Of a DNA stretch of 49,134 nucleotides, positions 32,445 through 40,203 are shown piece by piece. Source of the stretch: Actinomycetes bacterium. Lineage in GTDB: Bacteria > Actinomycetota > Actinomycetes > S36-B12 > UBA10799. Made by a program: the position numbers and the translations under genes. The first letter of the stretch is position 1. Each line of letters starts with the position of its first letter. Location: contig JAKOZM010000521.1 of NCBI GenBank assembly GCA_029779995.1, positions 1 through 49,134 on the forward strand, given 5' to 3'. The notes below the pieces were generated by a model. It had not been told where the DNA came from. It ran no database searches and saw nothing but the letters and a program-made list of their open reading frames with translations.

Positions 32445-33068
32445 TTATGCCGCCCTCACAATGAGTGCGCCGACCGCCAATCCAGTGGACAGGCCGACCA
32501 CGACTGCACCCAGCCAGGCGAACCAGGCGCGCATCGACGGTTTGGGATGATCCAGACGTCCGATTCGGTCGCCGTACCGGATCGTCGCCAGGGTGAGGCC
32601 GAGGGCGAGGACCGCCAGGACGACGAATACCACACCAACCGCGTTGAAGTCGGAGATGCCTTCCGCCGAGGCGGGCAGAGCCGCCGCGACCTTCCGAAAG
32701 CTGACACCTAACGCACCGAAGAACAACGTCGCCAAGGTCCCAGCTGCGGCCCATGAGACCAAACCAGCGTCATACCTTCGGGAGCTCCACAGAAGCAGCA
32801 GCCCACCTGTGACCGAAATGGCGATGCTCACGTAAGCGGATGTGAAGATACCGGGCTCACACTCCTGCCCCGACCTGATTTGGTTGGGACCGTCCACAGC
32901 GCACGCGCCGCCATAGTCCAAGCCGAGCGTTCGCATCACGAGGTACAGGGACATCAAACCAACGACGAGGACGGCCGTACCGACCAGAACGCCGAGCAGC
33001 GGGACTCTCGGCAGCGGCTTCTCGCGCCAAACAGAATCGGGCTGCGCACGGTGCGTGCCAGAACCCAT
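32445..33068 (-). CDS. Multi-TM membrane protein of unknown function
   Basis: A 207-aa protein. ATG 33068 has GAGGAGG seven bases upstream. Hydrophobic helices lie near 24-46 (LLGVLVGTAVLVVGLMSLYLV), 77-95, 105-122, 143-162 and 183-204, so five segments. The loop after the first helix has two Cys (GGACAVDGPNQI, QECEPG) and should be outside. The C-terminal side of TM4 is basic (RYGDRIGRLDHPKP). No transporter, channel or enzyme motif recognised. It stands alone between a terminator and a divergent epimerase gene. Confidence 0.75.
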   Translation of the reverse strand: MGSGTHRAQPDSVWREKPLPRVPLLGVLVGTAVLVVGLMSLYLVMRTLGLDYGGACAVDGPNQIRSGQECEPGIFTSAYVSIAISVTGGLLLLWSSRRYDAGLVSWAAAGTLATLFFGALGVSFRKVAAALPASAEGISDFNAVGVVFVVLAVLALGLTLATIRYGDRIGRLDHPKPSMRAWFAWLGAVVVGLSTGLAVGALIVRAA

Positions 33069-33266
33069 GTCTCATCCTCCTCGATTCAGGGCCCCATGCT
33101 TGCAGGCCCGGGAGCGAGGAGCACCCATGGATCATGTGGGACTGAAATGGTGTGCCTCCCTTCTGCGAGGTCGCCCTGTGCGCCTTGGTGCCGGTGTCGT
33201 CGACCATAGGACCGCAGACTCAGCCGAGCCGTTGCGAACCTGCATGAACGCGCGGATCTTCTTGCC

Positions 33267-33272
33267 TATATT
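33267..33272 (+). promoter_or_regulatory. Putative -10 box, leaderless start of the epimerase
   Basis: TATATT ends six bases before ATG 33279; no Shine-Dalgarno is present. This is the best -10 sequence of the leaderless set. Confidence 0.55.
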
Positions 33273-33278
33273 GCTCCC

Positions 33279-34049
33279 ATGCACATTCTGGTAACCGGTG
33301 GCACGGGAACCCTCGGCAGACACATCGTGCACCAGTTGCCGGCCGCCGGCCACGAGGTGAGCGTCTTGACCAGGCGCACCACACTGCCTGCCGGCTTCCC
33401 GGCCTGCCGAGTGCGCACCGCCGACCTGGCCACCGGCCAGGGTCTAGCCGCAGCTGTGACCGGCGTCGACGCCGTCATCCACTGTGCATCGAATCCCACG
33501 CAGCTACGGGCAACGGTGGACCTGCGCGGAACCAGGAATCTGATCGCTGCAACGCAAGCCGGCTCGTCGCCTCACCTCACGTACATCTCGATCGTGGGAT
33601 GCGACCAGATTCCCCTCCCGTACTACAAGGCGAAGCAGCAGGCCGAGCAACTCATCGCGGACTCCGGGCTGTCCTGGTCGATCCTGCGGGCCACGCAGTT
33701 TCACGACCTGCTGTTGCGAGCCCTCAACGCCGGCAGCAAGCCGCCGGTGGCCATCGTGCCCAAGGGTTTCGCGTTCCAGCCTGTGAACAGCGGCGAAGTG
33801 GCGTCGAGACTCATCTCCATCACAGAGGCACGCCTGACCGGAAGGCGTCCGGACTTTGGCGGTCCTCGCACCGCGGATATCGCCGACTGGATGCGCCTGT
33901 ATTTGGCAACGATCGAGAGCAGAAAGGGCCTGGTGAACGCTCCCGTCCCCGGCAGAATCGGCAGGGGTTTCCGGGAAGGCAGGAACACGGTCAAGTCCGG
34001 CGATCGAGGCAGCGCGACGTTCGAGGAGTTCCTGAGGGCCGCGAGGTGA
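33279..34049 (+). CDS. NAD(P)-binding NmrA/SDR-type epimerase-like protein
   Basis: A 256-aa protein. It opens with 'HILVTGGTGTLGRHIV', the GxxGxxG dinucleotide-binding loop of atypical short-chain dehydrogenases. The next strand ends with 'LTRR', a basic pair that favours NADP. Further blocks are 'VDAVIHCASNP', 'YYKAKQQAEQLIADSGLSWSI' with a YxxxK pair, and 'ILRATQFHDLL', typical for NmrA-like/SDR_a5 proteins acting on quinones or as redox sensors. The substrate cannot be told. The start is probably leaderless. It stands alone, with a divergent membrane protein gene upstream. Confidence 0.87.
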   Translation: MHILVTGGTGTLGRHIVHQLPAAGHEVSVLTRRTTLPAGFPACRVRTADLATGQGLAAAVTGVDAVIHCASNPTQLRATVDLRGTRNLIAATQAGSSPHLTYISIVGCDQIPLPYYKAKQQAEQLIADSGLSWSILRATQFHDLLLRALNAGSKPPVAIVPKGFAFQPVNSGEVASRLISITEARLTGRRPDFGGPRTADIADWMRLYLATIESRKGLVNAPVPGRIGRGFREGRNTVKSGDRGSATFEEFLRAAR

Positions 34050-34187
34050 TCAGCGTACGCGCCACGGGACGCCCCCAGGGTTCCAAGAAAGACTCAGTCT
34101 TCCGGGCGGCAACGGGACTCCCCGGTCTTGACTGCGGTCCAGCCTGACGACGACATCACCAAGGGGTGGTAAATCGTTGCGATACAC

Positions 34188-34214
34188 CGTCGACGGGGTT
34201 GAACCCGGTCGACG
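34188..34214 (-). terminator. Hairpin after the FG-GAP gene
   Basis: An almost perfect dyad with arms CGTCGAC/GTCGACG and inner arms GGGT/ACCC around a three-base loop, one mismatch. It begins six bases after the stop of the FG-GAP gene and also follows the epimerase gene on the other strand. There is no T-tract. Confidence 0.5.
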
Positions 34215-34219
34215 ACCCC

Positions 34220-36064
34220 TCAGCGAGGAACTGCCACAGTCGCCGTATACGGCCCGAAGGTGCGCCCTTCAGCAGTCGTTGCCCACAGTCTGACCACGTA
34301 CCTCCCGCGCTTGAGCGCCTTGGGCAGTGTTGCTGTCCGCCGACCTGGCCCGGCCACCACGACTGTGCGCGCGAAGACAGGCTGAATACGAGTGCAGGCC
34401 AGCGCCGGGCGGCGTGGCTTCCCGGCCCGGCAGACGCCAGCGGCGGTCACGACGAAACGACCCGCAACGATCCGGCCAACGACGACCTTCGCGACGACAC
34501 CTGAGGCAAAGGTCGCCTGAATGCGCAGCAACTGTGGTCGCACGCGTGCCGCAGCTACGGCAGATGTGACCACACTGCTCGCATTCACCGTCTCATAGCG
34601 CAGGCCGGTCACCGGCTGCTGCAGCGAGGGCAGCGACGACTGCGGCCCGATGAGGAACACGGAGCCCGACTCGAATCGACCATTGGCGCTGTTGTTCATG
34701 GCGCCCGACAACACGCGGACACCCTGCCCACCACCCAAGGGAATCGCTGCCGCCCCGCGACCGAGTTGGGCGTCGGTCGCCGGGCCGTCCACCCGGTAAC
34801 CGTCCGTGTAGGAATCCAGAGAGATGTCTCGCTTGGCGCCTTGCCCGTAGACAACCCACACCGATCCCGCTGCCGTCCTGCCGCTGGCATCGGAGTACGG
34901 CGCACCGATGATCTGATCGGCCCGGCCGTCCCGGTTCGCATCGAAATTGCCAACCAGCGCGTGGCGTCCGATCTGGGAATCGACCGTTCCGGTGATCACG
35001 TAGCCGCGGAATCCGGATGGCTTCAAACGCACGGTCTTCGTTGATGAGGACTTGCCGAACACCACCATGACCCCGCCGCGCTGCTCCGCCACGGACAACC
35101 GCCCGATCAGCTGGTCGGGAACCCCATCAGCGTTGACGTCACCGGCGTTGACGACGCCCACCCCGATGTACTGGGTCTCCTCGCCCCCTTCAATCCGGTA
35201 GCCGGCAGCTCCCAGAGAGGTCACGTCCATGGGCGTGGTGTTGGCCTTGCCGAATACCACCCACACGGCACCGGCGTCCGGGCCCTCCCGGCCGTCGAAG
35301 CGGGACGCACCCAACAGGAGATCCGGAAGGCCATCGCGGTTGACGTCACCGGCGTCAGACACGGACTCCACGCCCTCCACGGCGATCGGATAACCCCTGC
35401 TACCCAGGGTGGACAGCAGGACATCGGAGGAGCCGGTTTGACCGAACACAACGTAGGCGCTGTCAGCGTTGGCGTCGCTGAGGACGATGTCACCGAGGCC
35501 GTCCCGGTTGACATCACCGATCCCTTCGGCATCGGTATTGCGACTCGAGAAGCTGCTGCTGACCACGCGATAACCTCCCGCCCCCAGCGCAGACAATCTC
35601 ACCGGATCGTTACCCGCCCGGCCGAACACCACATAGGTGGCGCTTGCCCCGAACGGCACGAGCAGGTCGTCACAACCGTCTCCGTTCACATCCCCTGCGG
35701 CATCGACGACACTCGAGATCGAGTCCTCAATCAGGAACCCATCGACTGGCGTGGCCAGATCCACGGCTCGCGGCAGGCTTTCAATCGGGCCATGCAGGAC
35801 CTGGACACCGCCGCCGGAGGCCATCGCAATATCAGTCACTCCGTCACAACTGAAGTCCCCCGTCACTATCCCCACGCCGAGCCTCGACGACGCCGCGGCA
35901 CCGTCGATCTGGGTGGCGGCGTCCAGCAGGGTGTCATAGGAGTCCTGGGTCTGCGGGACCAACACAACGTTGGCTGCAGCCGGACCCAGGCTGGCGAAGA
36001 CGATCGGCAGGGTCACGAGGGCAGCAACGACCGCCCGGCCCTCAGCGTGCAGTTGATCAAGCAT
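34220..36064 (-). CDS. Secreted FG-GAP / integrin-alpha-like beta-propeller protein
   Basis: A 614-aa protein. ATG 36064 gives a signal peptide (VVAALVTLPIVFASLGPAAA) and is preceded by TACACT at six bases, a likely leaderless start; upstream in-frame sequence is not protein-like. Residues 60-480 hold seven or so FG-GAP repeats: each has a calcium loop of the 'D-V/F-N/S-x-D-G-x-x-D' type (GDVNGDGCDDLL, GDVNRDGLGDIV, GDVNRDGLPDLL, GDVNADGVPDQL, FDANRDGRADQI) and most carry 'V-W/Y-V-V-F/Y-G-x'. The last 120 residues are a beta-sandwich-like, Arg/Ala/Val-rich domain with two Cys (GVCRAGK, ALACTR). Propellers of this kind bind surface ligands. No anchor is visible at the C-terminus. Confidence 0.9.
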   Translation of the reverse strand: MLDQLHAEGRAVVAALVTLPIVFASLGPAAANVVLVPQTQDSYDTLLDAATQIDGAAASSRLGVGIVTGDFSCDGVTDIAMASGGGVQVLHGPIESLPRAVDLATPVDGFLIEDSISSVVDAAGDVNGDGCDDLLVPFGASATYVVFGRAGNDPVRLSALGAGGYRVVSSSFSSRNTDAEGIGDVNRDGLGDIVLSDANADSAYVVFGQTGSSDVLLSTLGSRGYPIAVEGVESVSDAGDVNRDGLPDLLLGASRFDGREGPDAGAVWVVFGKANTTPMDVTSLGAAGYRIEGGEETQYIGVGVVNAGDVNADGVPDQLIGRLSVAEQRGGVMVVFGKSSSTKTVRLKPSGFRGYVITGTVDSQIGRHALVGNFDANRDGRADQIIGAPYSDASGRTAAGSVWVVYGQGAKRDISLDSYTDGYRVDGPATDAQLGRGAAAIPLGGGQGVRVLSGAMNNSANGRFESGSVFLIGPQSSLPSLQQPVTGLRYETVNASSVVTSAVAAARVRPQLLRIQATFASGVVAKVVVGRIVAGRFVVTAAGVCRAGKPRRPALACTRIQPVFARTVVVAGPGRRTATLPKALKRGRYVVRLWATTAEGRTFGPYTATVAVPR

Positions 36065-36070
36065 GCGGTG

Positions 36071-36076
36071 AGTGTA
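36071..36076 (-). promoter_or_regulatory. Putative -10 box, leaderless start of the FG-GAP gene
   Basis: TACACT on the minus strand ends six bases before ATG 36064; no Shine-Dalgarno is present. Confidence 0.5.
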
Positions 36077-36438
36077 CGCGGCTGGCCAGGCTGGGGACAC
36101 CCCTTGACGTCCCCTCTTGAGCAAGCGCACCGACACGCTGCCAACTGTCTCCTGCAGGTCATGGCGAGCCGTGCGCCGCCAGCCCGAGGATCGACAGCCG
36201 CGCACTGCTTACTCAGGCTTGAGGTTGAAGTACGGGGCCTCCCTTCTCGCGTCCACGAAGGGATAGCCCGGAAGCGCTGGGCCCGGCCGACCCACCACCT
36301 TGGAAAACACCGACACGCTCAACACAATCCGGGTCCTCTTCCAGCAGGAATCGATGGGGCCTTCCCATGGCTGTGACTCTGCTTGAGGGACCGGGGTTGC
36401 CAATATCGCCGTCCACGACGACCGGCGATTCAGCCCAC
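36077..36438. other. Stretch without confident gene
   Basis: The minus strand has an 83-codon open frame (36209-36460) ending 'PGYPFVDARREAPYFNLKPE', whose last third looks protein-like. It has no ribosome site and its first part lies in the hairpin region. It may be the C-terminal remnant of a lost gene; I do not recognise it. Confidence 0.3.
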
Positions 36439-36467
36439 GGGCCGGGTGCACCCGGTGCACCCGGCCC
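36439..36467 (-). terminator. Perfect 13-bp hairpin after the DUF6326 gene
   Basis: GGGCCGGGTGCAC and GTGCACCCGGCCC pair perfectly around a CCG loop. It lies nine bases after the stop of the gene at 36476. There is no T-tract, so it is either a GC-type terminator or a structural element. Confidence 0.55.
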
Positions 36468-36475
36468 CGCCCAGT

Positions 36476-36955
36476 TCACCGAATCCGAAGGGCTTCCCGG
36501 TCCCGACTGGTCGGGATGGGCCCCGACATTGCGGTGCTGGGCCAGGTCCAGGCGTACCGCACGATGAGGGCGAGCAGAGTCAACTCCAGTGCGATGCCCA
36601 GGCCATAGAAGGCCAGCCAGGACTCACCCGCCGCATTGAACACCGTGATCGGAACGTACAGCGCGGCCACGACGAGGTTCACGATGCGGTTCAGCCGGGC
36701 CGGCAACGTCATCGACAACACGACCATGAAGATCGGGACGGCCATAAGAGCCAAAGCCGTGGTCGAGAAGGTCTGGGAGAGAGCGAATTCGAAGACTCTG
36801 CCGTCGAGGATGTCGTCGACGGTGCCGGGCGTGTAGAAGTTGAGAATGTCCACGTAGGCGTACAGGAACATGAAGCTTGTCCATGCTGCGGCGAGTTTGG
36901 CTCTCACCGAGATGGGCTGGTCTTGCAGTGTTGGGGTGGGTTGATGTGTACTCAT
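36476..36955 (-). CDS. DUF6326-family four-TM membrane protein
   Basis: A 159-aa protein. ATG 36955 has GGGAG eight bases upstream. It begins with a hydrophilic stretch, then 'RAKLAAAWTSFMFLYAYVDIL', a helix with the 'YAYxDIL' pattern. Further helices are near 66-84 (TTALALMAVPIFMVVLSMTL), 92-110 (NLVVAALYVPITVFN) and 115-135 (LAFYGLGIALELTLLALIV), ending 'RYAWTWP'. This layout is that of the DUF6326 family of small membrane proteins of unknown function. It is divergent from the histidine kinase gene, with about 160 bases between them. Confidence 0.8.
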   Translation of the reverse strand: MSTHQPTPTLQDQPISVRAKLAAAWTSFMFLYAYVDILNFYTPGTVDDILDGRVFEFALSQTFSTTALALMAVPIFMVVLSMTLPARLNRIVNLVVAALYVPITVFNAAGESWLAFYGLGIALELTLLALIVRYAWTWPSTAMSGPIPTSRDREALRIR

Positions 36956-37106
36956 CTTTGGGCTCCCTGGTCGTAGTGAGGATCAGTAGTTCCACGATCG
37001 CTGAGCGCGGCGGCTTGGCGTATCGGCCCAGAGGCCGCAGTCGCCTGGCCCATGGCATGATCTCGGTCTAGTTCTTTAGGCGGGTACGCCGAGGCGGACC
37101 GATCCC

Positions 37107-37112
37107 TAGGCT
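37107..37112 (+). promoter_or_regulatory. Putative -10 box before the histidine kinase
   Basis: TAGGCT ends six bases before GTG 37119. The intervening GGAGCC could also serve as a weak ribosome site, so leaderless initiation is not certain. Confidence 0.35.
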
Positions 37113-37118
37113 GGAGCC

Positions 37119-38258
37119 GTGATCACAGTCCGCCGCACCATCTGGCATGAGTCGCGGCCCGCTGACGCCCCACCGCTCGGTCGCCTCGACTGGCTACTGG
37201 TGGGCGTGTTCGCGGCCGTCGCCTTGCTCGAGGGCATCGTTCGGCCTGACCTGGCCTGGCGCCCTCTTGTCACGGTGCTCGCTCTGGCGCTCGTACCTGC
37301 CCTGCTCCTTCGGCGTAGCAGGCCCCTGCTGGCCGCCCTGGTGGGATGGGGCGTCGCCGGGCTGCTCTCGGTCCTCCAACTGACTGCCGACGCCGCAGAC
37401 CTCGGCCTCCTGGCCATGATGGCCGTTCTGATCCTGCTCTACTCGCTGGTGCGGTGGGGCTCTGGACGGGAGATGGTCCTGGGGACGGCGTTCGTGGCAG
37501 CCGTCGTCGTGCTGGGGATGTCCGCCGCCTCCGCCGGCTGGGCCGAAGTCCTCGGCGCGAGCGCCCTCTTGCTGATGATCGTCGCCCTCGCGGCGGTGTT
37601 CCGCTACCGCGCGGACCTGTGGGCGCGCCAACAGCGCGAGATCCGCAACGAGGAGCGGGTGGCGCTGGCGCGCGAACTGCACGACACCGTGGCCCACCAC
37701 GTCTCGGCCATCGCAGTCCAGGCGCAGGCAGGTGGCGTGGTCGCCGGCACCCAGCCTGAGAAGGCTGCCGAGGTGTTGGCGGCGATCGAATCTGAAGCGT
37801 CGCGAACGCTTGCGGAGATGAGGTCCATGGTGCGCGTGCTTCGTGAGGATGAGTCCGTGGCCTACTCACCCCAGATGGGCGTCGCGGACCTGCCCGCTCT
37901 GGCGCGCACCGAAACGACGCCCACCGTCGAGGTCTCGGTGGACGGCGCGTTACCTAGGCTCCCAGGACCGGTTGACGCCGCCCTCTACCGGCTCGCGCAG
38001 GAGTCGCTGACCAACGCCGTTCGGCACGCCCGGGGCGCGACCCGCGTCAGGATCGACCTACACCGAGAGGGCAGGTTCGTCAGGCTGCTCGTCACCGACG
38101 ATGGACGGCCTGAGCCGGGGCGGGCTCCGGCGCCCGGGTTCGGCCTGCTGGGCATGTCAGAACGCGCCCAGTTCCTCGGCGGAACGCTGTCGGCCGGACC
38201 GCGGCCCGAGGGGGGCTGGGTGGTCGAGGCCGTGCTGCCCTTGGATGCACCGGCATGA
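37119..38258 (+). CDS. NarL/DesK-type sensor histidine kinase
   Basis: A 379-aa protein. Five hydrophobic segments lie in the first 165 residues, with very short loops, so the sensor part is in the membrane and no large outer domain exists. The dimerisation domain is HisKA_3 with 'ERVALARELHDTVAHHVSAI' (phospho-accepting H188). The ATP-binding domain has the N box 'LYRLAQESLTNAVRHA', a 'VTDDGRPEPG' G1 box and 'GFGLLGMSERAQFLGG'. Its gene overlaps the response regulator by 4 bases, so they form a pair. Such pairs in actinobacteria often respond to envelope stress or control a nearby transporter, but no target is evident here. Confidence 0.93.
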   Translation: MITVRRTIWHESRPADAPPLGRLDWLLVGVFAAVALLEGIVRPDLAWRPLVTVLALALVPALLLRRSRPLLAALVGWGVAGLLSVLQLTADAADLGLLAMMAVLILLYSLVRWGSGREMVLGTAFVAAVVVLGMSAASAGWAEVLGASALLLMIVALAAVFRYRADLWARQQREIRNEERVALARELHDTVAHHVSAIAVQAQAGGVVAGTQPEKAAEVLAAIESEASRTLAEMRSMVRVLREDESVAYSPQMGVADLPALARTETTPTVEVSVDGALPRLPGPVDAALYRLAQESLTNAVRHARGATRVRIDLHREGRFVRLLVTDDGRPEPGRAPAPGFGLLGMSERAQFLGGTLSAGPRPEGGWVVEAVLPLDAPA

Positions 38259-38914
38259 GTATCCGGGTGGTCGTGGCCGACGATCAGGACTTGGTCAGGA
38301 CGGGGCTGGTCATGATCCTCGGCGCGCAACCCGACCTCGAGGTCGTTGGAGAGGCATCCGACGGGCTCGCCGCCCTCGACGTGGCGACCCGGCTGCGTCC
38401 CGACGTCCTCCTCGTCGACATCCGGATGCCCGGGCTCGACGGCATCGAAGTGACGCGGCGCCTGGCCGGCCCGGACGTGAAGGACCCGATCGCGGTCGTC
38501 GTGATCACCACCTTCGACCTCGATGAGTACATCCTCGGCGCCCTGCGCGCGGGCGCCCGAGGCTTCCTGCTCAAAGACGCCGGGCCGCAGCTCCTCGTGC
38601 AGGCCATCCACGCGGCGGCCAACGGGGACGCGCTGATCGCCCCCAATGTCACCCGCCGGTTGCTGGCGACATTCGCCGACTCGGCGCCGCAGGTACCCGT
38701 CCAGCCCATCGACCCACTCACCGAACGTGAGGAGGAGGTCCTGGCGCTGGTCGCACGGGGCCGGACCAACGCTGAGATCGCCACGGAGCTCTTCATCGGC
38801 CTGAGCACCGTCAAGACCCACATCGCCGCAGTGATGGCCAAACTCGGGGCCCGCAACCGGGTCGAGATCGCGATGTGGGCCTACGACACCAGGCGCGTAC
38901 GGGAGGGTTCCTGA
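38255..38914 (+). CDS. NarL/LuxR-type response regulator
   Basis: A 219-aa protein. ATG 38255 overlaps the kinase stop (ATGA). The receiver domain has the acidic pair DD at 9-10, phospho-acceptor D55 in 'LLVDIRMPG', T85/T86 in 'VITTFD' and K107 in 'FLLKDAG'. The C-terminal LuxR-type HTH (about 155-210) reads 'LTEREEEVLALVARGRTNAE' and continues 'IATELFIGLSTVKTHIAAVM'. It should be phosphorylated by the kinase of the preceding gene and bind DNA as a dimer. All key residues are present. Confidence 0.95.
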   Translation: MSIRVVVADDQDLVRTGLVMILGAQPDLEVVGEASDGLAALDVATRLRPDVLLVDIRMPGLDGIEVTRRLAGPDVKDPIAVVVITTFDLDEYILGALRAGARGFLLKDAGPQLLVQAIHAAANGDALIAPNVTRRLLATFADSAPQVPVQPIDPLTEREEEVLALVARGRTNAEIATELFIGLSTVKTHIAAVMAKLGARNRVEIAMWAYDTRRVREGS

Positions 38915-39023
38915 CGAAAGTGCCCCAGAACACCCCGCTCCCACCCCCGCTGTGGACGGCGTTGGGATCCTGTCGTACCCCGACAGCATGATGAGCTCAC
39001 GCACATTGGCAGAAAGGCTGATC

Positions 39024-39680
39024 ATGCTTCAACAACCGCCCGCCTGGTGGCCCACTCAGGCGACCGATTCCATGTCCGCGATGAGGACCGCTGCGCCGGT
39101 GCAGATGACACGACGGTGGGCGTCTGTGTCGAACCTGCGCGAACTGGCCGAGTGCGTCACCGACTTCCTGGTCGGAGACCTGCCGTTCAATCCGTTCTGC
39201 TACGACTACCGGCCCGCTATCGAAACAGCGCCGATCGTCCACCATCTCGTGCAGCTGAACCGTTTGGGACTTGCGACGGACTGCTCACAGCCCGGGTTGG
39301 ACAGGGGCGATTTGCGCCAGCGCGCCTACGTATCGGGGCTGGCGGACCTCGACCTCGCGCGGCACCTTGACGAGCAGTTGGTGCACACAGATCTGGTCGC
39401 GTTCATAGCACCATTGCTGGAGCCGCATGAAAGCGTCGACCTTTGGCTGGACGTGCCCGTCACACTCCTGGAACGGTCGCCAGTGACGTGGATCGGGGGT
39501 CGGATGGCGGCCGATGATCTGTTCACCGGCATTGCAGAGGAGACCTCCTTGACCGCGCAGGACCTGGCCGGCTACTACAGCATCCAGGTGATGGATCCGG
39601 TGTGGGGTCGCGCGGACTACCTGTGGGACACACTCACAACGGCCGTGAAGACACCCAGTCTGGACGGCCGGAGTGCCTGA
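39024..39680 (+). CDS. DUF6919-like protein
   Basis: A 218-aa protein. ATG 39024 has AAAGG six bases upstream; earlier in-frame Mets lack one. Blocks such as 'TRRWASVSNLRELAECVTDFL', 'YDYRPAIETAPIVHHLVQLN' and 'RLGLATDCSQPGLDRG', then 'RQRAYVSGLADLDLARHL', follow the pattern of DUF6919 proteins ('W.aa.tLadLgeLta.WL', 'LI..NRaGFvT..SQpG', 'QRA.VeGF'). These are common in actinobacteria and lack a known function. Cytosolic. No operon partner. Confidence 0.65.
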   Translation: MLQQPPAWWPTQATDSMSAMRTAAPVQMTRRWASVSNLRELAECVTDFLVGDLPFNPFCYDYRPAIETAPIVHHLVQLNRLGLATDCSQPGLDRGDLRQRAYVSGLADLDLARHLDEQLVHTDLVAFIAPLLEPHESVDLWLDVPVTLLERSPVTWIGGRMAADDLFTGIAEETSLTAQDLAGYYSIQVMDPVWGRADYLWDTLTTAVKTPSLDGRSA

Positions 39681-39876
39681 CCAAGCGCGCCCCGAAGCAA
39701 CCCCGTGCGACGACTCAAGCAGCGTCGTCACCACGTCCCGAGGCCCGCCAAGGCATCTTCGAGGTCGGGCAGGTTGAGGACCACGGCGAGGTTTCCCGGC
39801 GCCGGACCCACGTCGACAGTCAGGCATCCGGTCATCCGAGATCGTTGGCGGAACGCTGAAACGAGCCGGTTTCACC
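39681..39876 (-). other. Short gap with a 35-codon open frame
   Basis: On the minus strand an ATG at 39835 opens 35 codons to 39728, reading 'TVDVGPAPGNLAVVLNLPDL' and ending GLGTW. The sequence is protein-like, but there is no ribosome site. It may be a gene remnant. Confidence 0.3.
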
Positions 39877-40203
39877 TCACGGCTCCTGAGCGATCCCCCG
39901 GATCGGGAAGCGCTCAGCATTGACGGCCACCTTCGCGTGCGCGGCATCGAGCAGATCGATCCCGAGCACATCGGCCAGCCGGCACAGGTAGATCAGGACA
40001 TCGGCCATCTCCGCGGCCACCGCCTTGCGCTGATCGGGTGTTAACGAGGCCGACTCCGCAGGCGTCAGCCATTGCAGTTCGGCCAGCAACTCCCCCGCCT
40101 CTCCCGCGATGGCCATCGCGAGGTTCTTGGGCGTATGAAACGGTTCCCACTGCCGATCGGCGGCAAACTGACGTAACGCCAGGGTCAAGTCCTCAATCGT
40201 CAC
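39877..40203 (-). CDS. MazG-like nucleotide pyrophosphohydrolase
   Basis: A 108-aa protein. GTG 40203 overlaps the end of the DUF2075 gene by 11 bases, so translation is coupled. The metal-binding helix pairs are 'AIAGEAGELLAELQW' (E-x-x-E) and 'VAAEMADVLIYLCRLADVLG' (E-x-x-D), as in the all-alpha NTP pyrophosphatase superfamily. The preceding 'RQFAADRQWEPFHTPKNLAM' is the standard N-terminal helix with W and K. It should split NTPs or modified nucleotides to NMP and PPi. Members of this family limit aberrant nucleotides and some are part of phage defence; the coupling to a nuclease-helicase gene makes that worth testing. Confidence 0.92.
   Translation of the reverse strand: MTIEDLTLALRQFAADRQWEPFHTPKNLAMAIAGEAGELLAELQWLTPAESASLTPDQRKAVAAEMADVLIYLCRLADVLGIDLLDAAHAKVAVNAERFPIRGIAQEP

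Noticed and set aside
36209..36460. 83-codon minus-strand ORF
   Set aside because: No start signal, and its first codons lie in the perfect hairpin after the DUF6326 gene; kept only as a remark.
37985..39025. 346-codon minus-strand ORF opposite the two-component genes
   Set aside because: Shadow of the response regulator and kinase; reading is low-complexity and the plus-strand genes have all motifs.
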